Source of the DNA: Phycisphaeraceae bacterium | Lineage (GTDB): Bacteria > Planctomycetota > Phycisphaerae > Phycisphaerales > Phycisphaeraceae | NCBI GenBank assembly: GCA_029260615.1 | Contig: JAJDCX010000049.1 | Span: 1 to 64,000, forward strand | DNA length: 64,000 nucleotides | Reading direction: 5' to 3' | Shown here: positions 8,933-18,256 of the stretch, piece by piece | Layout: the number at the start of each line of letters is the position of its first letter | Position numbering within the stretch: position 1 is the first letter of the stretch | Program-made: the position numbers and the translations under genes | The notes under the pieces: model-generated | Told to the model about the DNA's origin: nothing | Database searches by the model: none | The model's input: the letters and a program-made list of their open reading frames with translations, nothing else

Positions 8933-11528
8933 CGCGGGCTCCGGTTGATTGTTTCAGGCCGAGGTGGACCTGTTGCCGCAGATCTTTGAGCTCGTCGGTG
9001 ATGCGCAGCTTGGCGGCGGTATCGAGGATCCCCAGGGCGCTGGCCCATTGCTCGTTGTCGATGTAGCCGCGTGCCTGGGCGATCAGGTGATTAAACTCGG
9101 TGTTGTCCAGGCGTTGGTTGATCTGCTGGGTATCCATCACGTCACGGGCTTGGCGGTAGGCCTGCTTGGCTTGGGCGAATCGGCCCTGCTCGGCGAAGCC
9201 GTCGCCTCGTGTGAGTAGTTCGCGGTAGCGTGCGTGACGGTCGTGACGGTCAAGGGCCTCGGCTACGGCAGGGCTGTCCGGTGCGAGGTTTTTGGCTTTA
9301 AGTAACTCGGTGCCGGCCCTGTCGATCTGACCAACCGCCAGCAACCGCTCGGCACGCGCCAAGGCGGCCCCGGCCAACACACGCCTAAGGTCGGCTTCCA
9401 ATTCCTCGTCTGGGCCGTGCTTCAGTGCCCCACGGTAGTGCCCGGCCGCCTGCATGAGATCACCCGAGGCTTCGGCGCGGCGTGCCGCCTGGACCAGCGA
9501 ACGCTTCTCGATCGTGACATTCATCCGTGCAAGCCAGCCCCGGGCCTCGGCGTTGTCGGGGTCGTAGCCCAACGCGGTGGTGAACGCCTCTTTCGCACCG
9601 GCGCTGTCCCCGGCGTCTGCCATCCCGCGCCCACGCTCGACAGCCGCGCGGGATTGAAGCACCAGAACCTGCGTTGATAGTTCTTTGTCTTCATTGATCG
9701 CCAGCGCCTGCTCGAAAAAGCTAACCGCCGAATCAAGGTTGCCTGCACGCTCGGCGGATTCGCCCTGCTCCACCGCGGCCTTAAAGTCCTGGGAGAGTTG
9801 CAGGGTCTTGAGCCGATCGTCGATGCGTGGGCTTTGGATACGGTTGGTGATGCCGTTGAGGTGATTGATCGCGCCAGAGAAGTTGCCGTCGTCGGCCAGG
9901 TGGTCAGCCTCGGCGAGGGCATCATCGACCTGCTGGGTTTCGAGTTGGGCGTCGATCTGAACCTGGAAGTCTAAAAGGGTCTGCATTTCTTGATCGGTGA
10001 GGCCGGTGCGGCTGACCTCTTGGATCATCGCGCGGGCCTGGGCGAATCGGTCGGCGTCCAGGTGTTCAAGGATCGTTACAGCAGACTCCTGGAACGCCTG
10101 GCGTCGTTGCACTTCATCGGTCAGCGACTTGACCGCCTGACGGTCGGCGGGCCCGGCCTCGGGTAGGCTGTCTAGCTCACCTAACCGGCCAAGTGCCTGC
10201 TCGTAATCGCCCGATGTCAGATCGATCTGGGCTTTAGCTAACAGCGCCCCCGCTGTGCCATGCTGCCCAAGCGGGTCCGTCCTCTCGGGCCAGGATTGTG
10301 CCTGAGTTTCGTAGATCGCTATCGCCTCGTTAAATCTCCCCGCGGTGTAGGCGCGGTCGGCATCGTTGAGCGCATCGGAAGACAGGGCGCGACTCTGGGC
10401 GAGCGACTGGCTCTTGATAGTGCTGACGGTCATCCATATCCCGGCGGTGAGGACCACCACGATCAAAGCGGCGATGGCGATAATCTTAGGGGCCTTGCTT
10501 TGTGGAGGCAGCACGGCGGTATCACCCGGTCCGGTCGCGGCAACCTGCGGGCCCGAGGGGGTGAAAGCGTCGGGGGAGACCTCGGCCTGGTCGATGGTTT
10601 TGTTCCCGAAGTGCCGTTGGATCGCTGCGAGAAGCTGGTCGGCCGAAGCGATCCGCTTGCTGCGGTCCTTAGCCATCATCCTGGATACCAGTTCACCCAG
10701 GCGGACGGGGATGCGCGGGTTTAGTTCGTGTAGAGGCGGTGGCTGGACCCTTGCGTTGGTGTGCCATTTCATCCACCGCATCGCCGAGCTGCGCGGGTCG
10801 GTGAGGATGGCGCTGAACGCCTGCTCAAACGCACCCCGTCCTGCGAGCATCTCATAGGCGACCATGCCCAGTGAGTAGATGTCTGACGTCGCATCCCCGG
10901 CCACGCCGTGAAACAACTCGGGGGCCATGTACCTCGCCGAAGCGGGGCTTAGCGCCTCTTGATCGGCAATCAGGCCGGTCACACCAACATCGCAGACCTG
11001 CACGCCGCCGCTAAGCCTGAGGATGATGTTGCTGGGGCGCAGCCCGCCGTGGATCAGGTCGTGGGCGTGGACCTGTTCGAGGACTTTGGCGGTGGCGTGG
11101 ATGATGCGCAGGCCGCGGACCAGATCGAACGGGTCGGGCCGACTGTCAAGCAACTGCTCAACACTGGCACCGCTGATGTAGTCGGTAATCACAAAAGCGC
11201 CGCGCGGGTCGTCGGCCAATTCTTTAAGCAGCACAACCCGGCGGACCTTCCCCGCAAGGGCTTGCTGTTTACTGACTTCGCGTTGGCAGCGTTCCAGGAA
11301 CGACCGCTCGCGGGCGGCGGGTGAGCCGGGGATCAACTGTCGGATCACCACTTCCTTGCCGGAGCTTGTGTCCTGCCCACGCCAGACCACGGACGCTTCG
11401 TTGGCGCCGAGTTGTCGCAAGATTTTATATGGGCCCAGCGTGTCGCCGGGGTTGAGGGCCGCTGCGGGGGCAACCGGAGAGTCGGGTTGCTGCGGGTCAG
11501 GGGCGGGTTGGTCGGGGGCGTGGGTCAT
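8919..11528 (-). CDS. Ser/Thr protein kinase-like protein with TPR repeats (probable pseudokinase)
   Basis: 869 residues from MTHAPDQPAP. Residues about 33-305 form a Hanks-type kinase fold with clear landmarks: GxxxxS loop near 41-46, HGGLRPSN at 160-167, CDVG at 179-182, MAPEL at 201-205, DIYSLGMVAYEMLAG at 217-230. Three catalytic positions are altered: the beta-3 lysine is Arg63 (VVIR), the HRD aspartate is Gly162, and DFG is DVG. This predicts weak or no phosphotransfer. A membrane helix follows at about 349-371, then roughly 490 residues of TPR-like helices outside the membrane. It sits between Tad-like genes and overlaps TadG, so it probably belongs to the same system as scaffold or sensor. 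An upstream in-frame extension to 11621 is less likely. Confidence 0.88.
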   Translation of the reverse strand: MTHAPDQPAPDPQQPDSPVAPAAALNPGDTLGPYKILRQLGANEASVVWRGQDTSSGKEVVIRQLIPGSPAARERSFLERCQREVSKQQALAGKVRRVVLLKELADDPRGAFVITDYISGASVEQLLDSRPDPFDLVRGLRIIHATAKVLEQVHAHDLIHGGLRPSNIILRLSGGVQVCDVGVTGLIADQEALSPASARYMAPELFHGVAGDATSDIYSLGMVAYEMLAGRGAFEQAFSAILTDPRSSAMRWMKWHTNARVQPPPLHELNPRIPVRLGELVSRMMAKDRSKRIASADQLLAAIQRHFGNKTIDQAEVSPDAFTPSGPQVAATGPGDTAVLPPQSKAPKIIAIAALIVVVLTAGIWMTVSTIKSQSLAQSRALSSDALNDADRAYTAGRFNEAIAIYETQAQSWPERTDPLGQHGTAGALLAKAQIDLTSGDYEQALGRLGELDSLPEAGPADRQAVKSLTDEVQRRQAFQESAVTILEHLDADRFAQARAMIQEVSRTGLTDQEMQTLLDFQVQIDAQLETQQVDDALAEADHLADDGNFSGAINHLNGITNRIQSPRIDDRLKTLQLSQDFKAAVEQGESAERAGNLDSAVSFFEQALAINEDKELSTQVLVLQSRAAVERGRGMADAGDSAGAKEAFTTALGYDPDNAEARGWLARMNVTIEKRSLVQAARRAEASGDLMQAAGHYRGALKHGPDEELEADLRRVLAGAALARAERLLAVGQIDRAGTELLKAKNLAPDSPAVAEALDRHDRHARYRELLTRGDGFAEQGRFAQAKQAYRQARDVMDTQQINQRLDNTEFNHLIAQARGYIDNEQWASALGILDTAAKLRITDELKDLRQQVHLGLKQSTGARDDQG

Positions 11529-11562
11529 ATTACCTCTGTGGCGTGACGATTGGTTGGCGGTG

Positions 11563-12369
11563 TTACTCGGTTTTTCTGTCAATGTCGGGCTTGTCGGGCA
11601 GGTCGGGGTTGATGCCCTCATTAGTCAGTGTGTAGTGCGCGGTCACCAGGGCGTACTTGCCCCGGCCGTCAGGGTGGTCGTCATCAGCGAAGATACCCCG
11701 GACGTAGGGGACACTGAGATTCAACTTGTGTTCAATCCACACGGTGATCGCTTCACGGGGACCAAAAGGATCATCGCCCACAAGGATTTCCTCAAACTCC
11801 ACATCTTGGTTCGTCACAACCGTCCGCATAATCTGGATGTCGGTATTTTCTGCGGCATAACGGAGGCGGTCGGCGGCGAGGGTGTCGACCCATCGGGGCG
11901 CGTCCTGGCCGTAGCTGGTGAAGTGACTTTTTAAACCGTCAACGAACTCGTCTGTGCGGAGTGGTTCGTTGCTGTCATCGAGTTTGCCGCAGACGGGCAT
12001 GACCGCGAAGTAGGCCGAGGCGCGGATCGCATCGTACTTGGGGGAACCCTTGGTCAAAGACAACGAGTTGCGCCCCACTCCGCCCTCATCGGTCATGTCA
12101 GCGGGGATATAGACGATCGCCGAACGGGTCGCGGCGAAGGCGGCGTAGTGGACGAACTGGTTGCCGACCATCAGAAGCGTCGCCTGCACCAGGATCAGGA
12201 TCAGGAACAGGACGATCGGGAAGACCATGCAAAACTCGACCGTGGCGGTGCCGGCCTCTTGGGTCAACGCGCAGCGGCACCGCGCGCCGGCCAAGCGGGC
12301 CGGGGCACACACACCTGGCCACACCCGCCGTAGCGAGACAGCGGCCTTCAGACCGTGGGGTTCACTCAC
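11563..12369 (-). CDS. TadE-like minor pilin protein
   Basis: 268 residues from a GTG at 12369 preceded by GGAAGGAG with 5 bases spacing, which decides the start over an in-frame codon 57 bases upstream. The protein has a basic leader, then EAGTATVEFCMVFPIVLFLI: Gly followed by Glu five residues on and a long hydrophobic helix, the TadE signature. The segment VGNQFVHYAAFAATRSAIV is the typical continuation. The rest is a soluble extracytoplasmic region with no recognised domain. It is the first gene of the minus-strand unit TadE-like, kinase-like/TPR, TadG-like, TadE/F-like. Confidence 0.82.
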   Translation of the reverse strand: MSEPHGLKAAVSLRRVWPGVCAPARLAGARCRCALTQEAGTATVEFCMVFPIVLFLILILVQATLLMVGNQFVHYAAFAATRSAIVYIPADMTDEGGVGRNSLSLTKGSPKYDAIRASAYFAVMPVCGKLDDSNEPLRTDEFVDGLKSHFTSYGQDAPRWVDTLAADRLRYAAENTDIQIMRTVVTNQDVEFEEILVGDDPFGPREAITVWIEHKLNLSVPYVRGIFADDDHPDGRGKYALVTAHYTLTNEGINPDLPDKPDIDRKTE

Positions 12370-12493
12370 ATCGTCTCCTTCCGGAAGCCGATCTATTCTA
12401 CCTGACACCCACCTGTGAGGGTACAACGACCCGCCCTACCGGGTCATTTCATCGGAATCCGCCCTGCCGCCCCACCTGTAGTGGGCCGACGCC

Positions 12494-12522
12494 TTGAGCG
12501 GGGGCCGTCTGGCGCGTAAAAT
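12494..12522 (+). promoter_or_regulatory. Sigma-70-like promoter of ade
   Basis: TTGAGC (12494-12499), 17-base spacer, TAAAAT (12517-12522). Transcription would start near 12529, leaving a leader of about 30 bases with no room for a purine riboswitch. Confidence 0.65.
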
Positions 12523-12559
12523 AGAAGGTTTGGCCCATAGCACTTCTTAAGGCGACGCG

Positions 12560-14233
12560 ATGCAGACAGGTAACTTTCAGATACAAGCAAACGTGGTAGA
12601 TATTGTCCGTCGGCGCGTGTTCCCCGGCACGGTCGAGGTGGTGGACGGCCGGATCGCTTCGGTGACAGAGCATGACGGATCGACAATCGGGGGGACTGGG
12701 GACGCCAGAAAAACCGGGGGCGACACCTACCTGATCCCCGGATTTGTCGATGCGCACATCCATATAGAAAGCTCGATGCTTACGCCCTGCCAGTTCGCTT
12801 TGGCTGCGGTGGTCCACGGCACGGTCGCGACCATCAGCGACCCCCACGAGATCGCTAACGTCGTAGGGATTGAGGGCGTCAAGTTCATGCTCGACAACGC
12901 GGAGCATACACCTTTGAAAGTGATGTTCGGTGCGCCGTCATGTGTGCCAGCAACCACATTCGAGACCGCGGGAGCGGCGCTGGATGTCAAGGCGGTGACA
13001 GAGCTGCTTGACGATCCACGGATCGGCTACCTAAGCGAGGTGATGAACTTCCCCGGCGTCTTGATGGGCGATCGGGAGGTGCTGGCCAAAATGGACGCCG
13101 CCAAGGCACGCAACAAACCTATCGACGGGCACGCGCCGGGCCTGCGCGGTGACGATGCGGCGGCCTATGTCCGTGCGGGGATCAGCACCGACCACGAGTG
13201 CTTCACCAAGGACGAGGCGCTGGACAAACTCGCGGCCGGGGCAGCGATCCTGATCCGGGAAGGCTCGGCTGCACGAAACTTCGAGGCACTGTACACCCTG
13301 ATCGATGAAGTCCCCGACAAGGTCATGCTCTGCAGCGACGACAAACACCCCGACGAATTGGTGGGCGGACACATCAACGAGCTGGCACGCCGAGCGGTGG
13401 CGTTGGGGATGGACCCGATGAACGTCATCCAGGCCGGCTGCGCCAATCCGGTGCACCATTACAAGCTCGATGTCGGGCTGTTACAGGAAGGCGACCCCGC
13501 CGATTTTATCGAGGTCAATAACCTTAAAGACTTCAACGTCCTGCGGACCTTCATCGACGGCGTGTGCGTGGCTAAGGATGGCCAACCCCTGCTTCCCGAA
13601 CCCACCGACCCGCAATTAATCAACCGGTTCGAGGCCAAGCCGATCCAACCGGCCGACCTGAAGCTGCCGTGTCCCACTAATAAAGCCCGTGTGATCGGCG
13701 CTCTGGACGGGCAACTCATCACCGAGCAGCGCATCCAGGAAGTCAAGACCGTTGCCGGCAACGTGGAATCGGACACGGACAACGACATCCTTAAGATCGT
13801 GGTCGTCAACCGATACGAACAAGCCCCCCCCGCTGTCGCATTGATCCAGGGCTTCGGCCTCAAGTCAGGTGCGATCGCCTCCAGCGTTGCACACGATTCA
13901 CACAACATCATCGCGGTCGGTACAAACGACAACGACCTTGCCAAAGCCATCAATCTGGTCATCGAAAGCCGAGGCGGCCTGAGCGTTGCCGAAGCCGGCA
14001 CCATCGAAGTCCTGCCGTTGCCCATCGCAGGGCTGATGTCTACCGGGTCATGCACCGAAGTCGCCGAAGCCTACGCCCGCCTCGACGTCGCAGTGAAAAA
14101 GATGGGCTCGACCCTCCGCGCCCCGTACATGACGCTCTCGTTCATGGCCCTGCTGGTTATCCCGAGCCTGAAGCTAAGTGATAAAGGGCTGTTCGATGGG
14201 GATAAATTTGAGTTTGTGCCGGTTGAGGCGTAG
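12560..14233 (+). CDS. ade: Adenine deaminase
   Basis: Amidohydrolase-superfamily metalloenzyme converting adenine to hypoxanthine and ammonia. 557 residues, the usual length for this family. It has the metal-binding DAHIHIESSML, the family motif TISDPHEIANV, GHAPGL, STDHECF, MLCSDDKHPDEL with the catalytic Asp, and the C-terminal adenine-deaminase domain with SSVAHDSHNIIAVGTND and SLVAEAGTIEVLPLPIAGLM-type sequence. It opens the purine-degradation block: its product hypoxanthine is the substrate of the xanthine dehydrogenase encoded 110 bases downstream. A sigma-70-like promoter lies upstream. Confidence 0.96.
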   Translation: MQTGNFQIQANVVDIVRRRVFPGTVEVVDGRIASVTEHDGSTIGGTGDARKTGGDTYLIPGFVDAHIHIESSMLTPCQFALAAVVHGTVATISDPHEIANVVGIEGVKFMLDNAEHTPLKVMFGAPSCVPATTFETAGAALDVKAVTELLDDPRIGYLSEVMNFPGVLMGDREVLAKMDAAKARNKPIDGHAPGLRGDDAAAYVRAGISTDHECFTKDEALDKLAAGAAILIREGSAARNFEALYTLIDEVPDKVMLCSDDKHPDELVGGHINELARRAVALGMDPMNVIQAGCANPVHHYKLDVGLLQEGDPADFIEVNNLKDFNVLRTFIDGVCVAKDGQPLLPEPTDPQLINRFEAKPIQPADLKLPCPTNKARVIGALDGQLITEQRIQEVKTVAGNVESDTDNDILKIVVVNRYEQAPPAVALIQGFGLKSGAIASSVAHDSHNIIAVGTNDNDLAKAINLVIESRGGLSVAEAGTIEVLPLPIAGLMSTGSCTEVAEAYARLDVAVKKMGSTLRAPYMTLSFMALLVIPSLKLSDKGLFDGDKFEFVPVEA

Positions 14234-14277
14234 ATAAAATCCCACAGATAAGGCATGGGCGATGTCGGGCCTTGGCC

Positions 14278-14283
14278 TATAAT
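14278..14283 (+). promoter_or_regulatory. -10 element upstream of xdhA
   Basis: Perfect TATAAT, about 60 bases before the xdhA start, in the ade-xdhA gap. No good -35 is seen at 16-18 bases. It suggests the xdh genes can be transcribed independently of ade. Confidence 0.5.
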
Positions 14284-14343
14284 GCTGGGATCGACTGGCC
14301 CCCTCGTGATGGCCCAGCCACGGGCCCCCGGATCTGACCTGCC

Positions 14344-15855
14344 ATGCTTCAATCAACGAACACTTCCCGCGACCACCTGCTGGTCTTCATCAACGGCCAA
14401 CGCCACGAAGTTGCCGGCCTGAACGCCTTCCTGACGCTGTCGGATTACCTTCGGCTGCGTCTCGGACAGGTGGGTACTAAAATAGTTTGCTCGGAAGGCG
14501 ACTGCGGGGCGTGCAGCGTGCTGGTCGGACGGGTGGAAGATGTTGTAGATGAATCCGGGGGCGGGGATAAATCCCGGGGTGGGAAGCTGATCTACCGGGC
14601 CATCGATTCGTGCATCCAGTTTATGTATCAGCTCGACCGGGCGCACGTTGTCAGTATCGAGGGGCTGAAGCGCAACGGTTTGCTCAGCCCGGTGCAGGAC
14701 GCGATGGTGAAATGCCACGGCTCACAGTGCGGGTTCTGCACGCCCGGGTTTGTGATGACGATGGCGGGGCTGCTTGAAGGCGACGGCGTTGATCGGGGAG
14801 AAGCACTGACACCGGACCAGTTGCGTGACGGGCTGACGGGGAACCTCTGCCGATGCACGGGGTATGTCCAGATTATTGATGCGGGCTGCGCGGTGGACCC
14901 GGGGAAGACGGCACGCTTGAGCGAGCTGTACCCCGATGGGCCGATCGCCGATGTGTTTAATTCGCATTCACAAGACGGTGTGGTGGTCACTGCCGACGAT
15001 GGGCGGACGGTCGCCATCCCCGCCAACCTCGATGCGGCCGTCGCGTTCAAAGCGGCGCACCCGGGTTGCACGGTTGTCGCGGGCGCCACGGACATCGGCG
15101 TGCAACGTAACAAGGGGAAGATCGATCCCCGTGAAGTGCTTTGCCTGGCGAATGTCGGGGAGATGATGGGTGTGAGCTATGCCGGCAGCAATCTAACCGT
15201 CGGGGCGTGCGCCAACTGGTCACGGGTCGAACGGTCGATCAAAGACATCGTGCCACAGTTCCATGATGTGCTGACGGTCTTCGGCTCGCCGCAGATCCGA
15301 AACGCCGGGACGATCGGCGGGAACATCGCCAACGCCAGCCCGATCGCCGACTCCGTGCCATTCCTCCTGGTGATGGGTGCCCAGCTTGAGATCGTGGGAC
15401 CCAACGGGACTCGGCGAATCGACATCAATGATTTTTACACCGGCTACAAACAGTTCGACCTCAGCGCGGACGAGTTGATCGCCAGGGTCCACATCCCCTT
15501 GCCGACCGAGGCGCAGACACTGCGTCTATACAAGGTCTCCCGTCGGCGGGACCTGGACATCTCGACGTTCACCGCGGCTGTGCTGGTGGAGTTGGATAAC
15601 GCGGGAGAGACGATCCGCAACGCCCGCATCGCCTACGGCGGAGTCGCGGCGGTGGTGCTACGACTACCCAAGACCGAGGCGTTCCTTACGGGTAAGCCGT
15701 TCGAGGAAAGCGTGCTGCGTGAGGCGGGTCAGCTAGCCAGAACCGAAGTTACACCAATCACAGACGTGCGAGGCAGCGCGGACTTTAGGCTGCAACTGGC
15801 GGAAAATATCTTGGCGAAGTTTTACTTCGACTGTGCACAGAAGACACCCGTATGA
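14344..15855 (+). CDS. xdhA: Xanthine dehydrogenase, [2Fe-2S]/FAD subunit
   Basis: 503 residues. Carries the electron-transfer parts of xanthine dehydrogenase. The N-terminal plant-type [2Fe-2S] site is CSEGDCGACSVLVG. The second, four-helix [2Fe-2S] domain has SQCGFCTPGFVMTM and NLCRCTGYVQI. The FAD domain shows VVAGATDIGVQRNK, then TIGGNIANASPIADS, and the CO-dehydrogenase flavoprotein C-terminal domain ends the protein. A short Gly/Ser-rich insertion (DESGGGDKSRGGK) lies between the first cluster and RAIDSCIQ. The stop overlaps the xdhB start (ATGA), so the two subunits are translationally coupled. Confidence 0.96.
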   Translation: MLQSTNTSRDHLLVFINGQRHEVAGLNAFLTLSDYLRLRLGQVGTKIVCSEGDCGACSVLVGRVEDVVDESGGGDKSRGGKLIYRAIDSCIQFMYQLDRAHVVSIEGLKRNGLLSPVQDAMVKCHGSQCGFCTPGFVMTMAGLLEGDGVDRGEALTPDQLRDGLTGNLCRCTGYVQIIDAGCAVDPGKTARLSELYPDGPIADVFNSHSQDGVVVTADDGRTVAIPANLDAAVAFKAAHPGCTVVAGATDIGVQRNKGKIDPREVLCLANVGEMMGVSYAGSNLTVGACANWSRVERSIKDIVPQFHDVLTVFGSPQIRNAGTIGGNIANASPIADSVPFLLVMGAQLEIVGPNGTRRIDINDFYTGYKQFDLSADELIARVHIPLPTEAQTLRLYKVSRRRDLDISTFTAAVLVELDNAGETIRNARIAYGGVAAVVLRLPKTEAFLTGKPFEESVLREAGQLARTEVTPITDVRGSADFRLQLAENILAKFYFDCAQKTPV

Positions 15856-18221
15856 CCAACCGATCCAAGACCATGCCAACCGTAGGCCAATCCATCCCGC
15901 ACGATTCGGGCACGGGTCATGTGACCGGCGAGGCGTTGTACATCGACGACTACACACCGATCGCGGACGAGTTGTTCGTAGAGTTTGTCGGCTCGCCGAC
16001 GGCGTGTGGGAAGATCGAGTCGGTAGACGTGTCGGAAGCGAAGAAGCTGCCGGGCGTGGTCGGGGTGTATACGTATCGGGACGTTCTGGGGCACAACATC
16101 TTTGGCCCGGTGATCTGTGACGAGCCTTTTTTGGCAGAGGATCGGGTCGATTATGTCGGGCAACCGGTCGTGGTGGTGGCTGGGGAAACCCGTGAGGCGG
16201 CATTGGCTGGGCGGAAGGCGGTGAAGATCGACGTGTCGCCGAAGCAGCCGGTTTTGGATATCGACACCGCGATACAAAAGAAACAATTCCTCGGCCCGGA
16301 GCGTCGGATCGAACGCGGTGATTTTGACTCGGCGTGGGATTCTTCACAGCACACGATCGAGGCGACGTTTGAGAGCAACGGGCAGGAGCAGTTTTACCTG
16401 GAGAGTCAGGCGTGCATCGCGTACCCCGGCGAGCAAGGCCAACTTATGGTCGAGTCATCGACGCAGAACCCGACCGAGACGCAGGCCATCCTCGCAGAGG
16501 TGCTAGGCCTTGGGATGCACGAGGTGGTGGTGCGCTGCAAGCGGATGGGCGGGGCGTTCGGGGGCAAGGAAACCCAGGGCGTGATCCCCGCACTGATGGC
16601 GGCGTTGGTTTCGCAGAAGACCGGGAGGCCGGCGCGTGTCGTCTATACCAAAGACGACGACATGAAAATCACCGGAAAACGCCACCCCTACAAGACTTGG
16701 TACAAGGCTGGGTTTGATAGCGAGGGGCGACTGAACGCGGTCAAGCTCGACTACTACTCCGACGGCGGCGCGTCGGCGGACCTATCCACCGGGATCATGG
16801 AGCGGACCCTGCTGCACGCGGACAACGCGTACTACCTGCCGAACGTCAAGCTCAAGGGGCGCATCTGCAAGACGAATATCCCACCAAACACGGCGTTCCG
16901 CGGCTTCGGAGGGCCCCAGGCGATCGCGGTGATCGAAAATATCATCCAGGAGGTCGCTGCGAAACTGGGCAAAGACGCCTACGACATCCGCAAAATCAAC
17001 TGCTACGGCGGATCGCCGCGCAACACCACGCCCTACGGCCAAGAGGTCAAGAACAACCTGATGCCTCAGATTCTTGAGACGCTCGCCAAGACGAGTGACT
17101 ACAAGAAACGGCTCGCCGAGGCTGAAGCATTCAACAAACAATCGCCGACGCGGCTTAAGGGCATCGCGATGACGGCGGTGAAGTTTGGGATATCGTTCAC
17201 GACTAAGTTCCTCAACCAGGGCAACGCGCTGGTCAGTGTGTATACCGACGGGACGGTGCAGGTCTCGACCGGGGCGACCGAGATGGGCCAGGGGGTGAAC
17301 ACGAAGATCCGGCAGATCGTCGCCGACGAGTTTGGGATCCCGGTCGACCGGGTGATGATGATGACGACCTCGACCGAGAAGAACATCAACACCTCCCCCA
17401 CCGCCGCCAGCGCCGGCACGGACCTCAACGGTGCGGCCGCATCCAACGCCTGTGCGGAGATCCGCCAACGGATGGCGAAGTTCGCCGCGGAGTTGTTCGC
17501 CCAGAAGAATAATCACCTCGCCCCCAGCCCCGACGAGATACGCTTCGAGGATGGACACGTTTTTGACCGGCGTAACACGGACAACCGCGTTGCGTTTGGG
17601 GATTTCGCCAACCAGGCACGAATGGCGCGGATTGATTTGGGGGCGCGGGGGTTCTACCTCACCCCGGGGATCGACTTCGACCGTGACACCGGCAAGGGCA
17701 ACCCGTTTTTCTACTTCACCACCGGTGCCGCCGTCGCAGAGGTCAGCATCGACCGGTTCACCGGCGACCTGCGTGTGGTCGGGGTGGATTTGCTGATGGA
17801 CATCGGTCGGATGATTAACCCCGGGATCGACCACGGCCAAGTCATCGGCGGGTTCGTTCAGGGGATGGGGTGGTGTACCGCCGAGCAGCTTGTGTACAAC
17901 GACAAAGGTGAGCTGCTTAGCTATTCCCCAACGACGTACAAGATCCCGAACATCACCGACATCCCCAAGCGGTTCAACATCGCGTTCATGGACAACGGCG
18001 AGAACTCTAAGAACATTCGCAGTTCCAAGGCCGTGGGCGAGCCGCCGTTGATGCTGGGGGTTGCGGCGTGGGCGGCAGCGAAGCACGCACTGGGTTGCGT
18101 CGCGGGCAAGGAGTCTGTGCCGTTGAAACTGCCGGCAACGAATGAAGAAGTGTTGATGTGCCTCACCGGGATAGAGCACAAGCAACGCGAAGCCGACAAG
18201 CGGCAAGCGAGTACGCACTAG
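15852..18221 (+). CDS. xdhB: Xanthine dehydrogenase, molybdopterin-binding subunit
   Basis: 789 residues. Catalytic subunit that hydroxylates hypoxanthine to xanthine and xanthine to urate at a molybdenum centre. It has the aldehyde oxidase/xanthine dehydrogenase a/b hammerhead domain at the N-terminus (GTGHVTGEALYIDDY), then MoCo-binding motifs: RMGGAFGGKETQ, TAFRGFGGPQAI with the substrate-site Arg, GATEMGQGVNTKI, and near the end the catalytic Glu in AVGEPPLMLGVA. All expected catalytic positions appear present. The start overlaps xdhA by 4 bases, and xdhC follows after 35 bases. Confidence 0.96.
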   Translation: MTNRSKTMPTVGQSIPHDSGTGHVTGEALYIDDYTPIADELFVEFVGSPTACGKIESVDVSEAKKLPGVVGVYTYRDVLGHNIFGPVICDEPFLAEDRVDYVGQPVVVVAGETREAALAGRKAVKIDVSPKQPVLDIDTAIQKKQFLGPERRIERGDFDSAWDSSQHTIEATFESNGQEQFYLESQACIAYPGEQGQLMVESSTQNPTETQAILAEVLGLGMHEVVVRCKRMGGAFGGKETQGVIPALMAALVSQKTGRPARVVYTKDDDMKITGKRHPYKTWYKAGFDSEGRLNAVKLDYYSDGGASADLSTGIMERTLLHADNAYYLPNVKLKGRICKTNIPPNTAFRGFGGPQAIAVIENIIQEVAAKLGKDAYDIRKINCYGGSPRNTTPYGQEVKNNLMPQILETLAKTSDYKKRLAEAEAFNKQSPTRLKGIAMTAVKFGISFTTKFLNQGNALVSVYTDGTVQVSTGATEMGQGVNTKIRQIVADEFGIPVDRVMMMTTSTEKNINTSPTAASAGTDLNGAAASNACAEIRQRMAKFAAELFAQKNNHLAPSPDEIRFEDGHVFDRRNTDNRVAFGDFANQARMARIDLGARGFYLTPGIDFDRDTGKGNPFFYFTTGAAVAEVSIDRFTGDLRVVGVDLLMDIGRMINPGIDHGQVIGGFVQGMGWCTAEQLVYNDKGELLSYSPTTYKIPNITDIPKRFNIAFMDNGENSKNIRSSKAVGEPPLMLGVAAWAAAKHALGCVAGKESVPLKLPATNEEVLMCLTGIEHKQREADKRQASTH

Positions 18222-18256
18222 CCACTGTGATATAGCTAAAAGAATAGACCCCTTCC

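Noticed and set aside
12529-12560. Possible purine riboswitch upstream of ade
   Set aside because: The predicted leader is about 30 bases, far too short for a purine aptamer, and no matching stem pattern is visible.
16782-18218. Open frame of 478 codons antisense to xdhB
   Set aside because: It mirrors xdhB in a GC-rich genome, is rich in Arg/His/Pro/Val, and shows no domain. The sense strand has full catalytic motifs.
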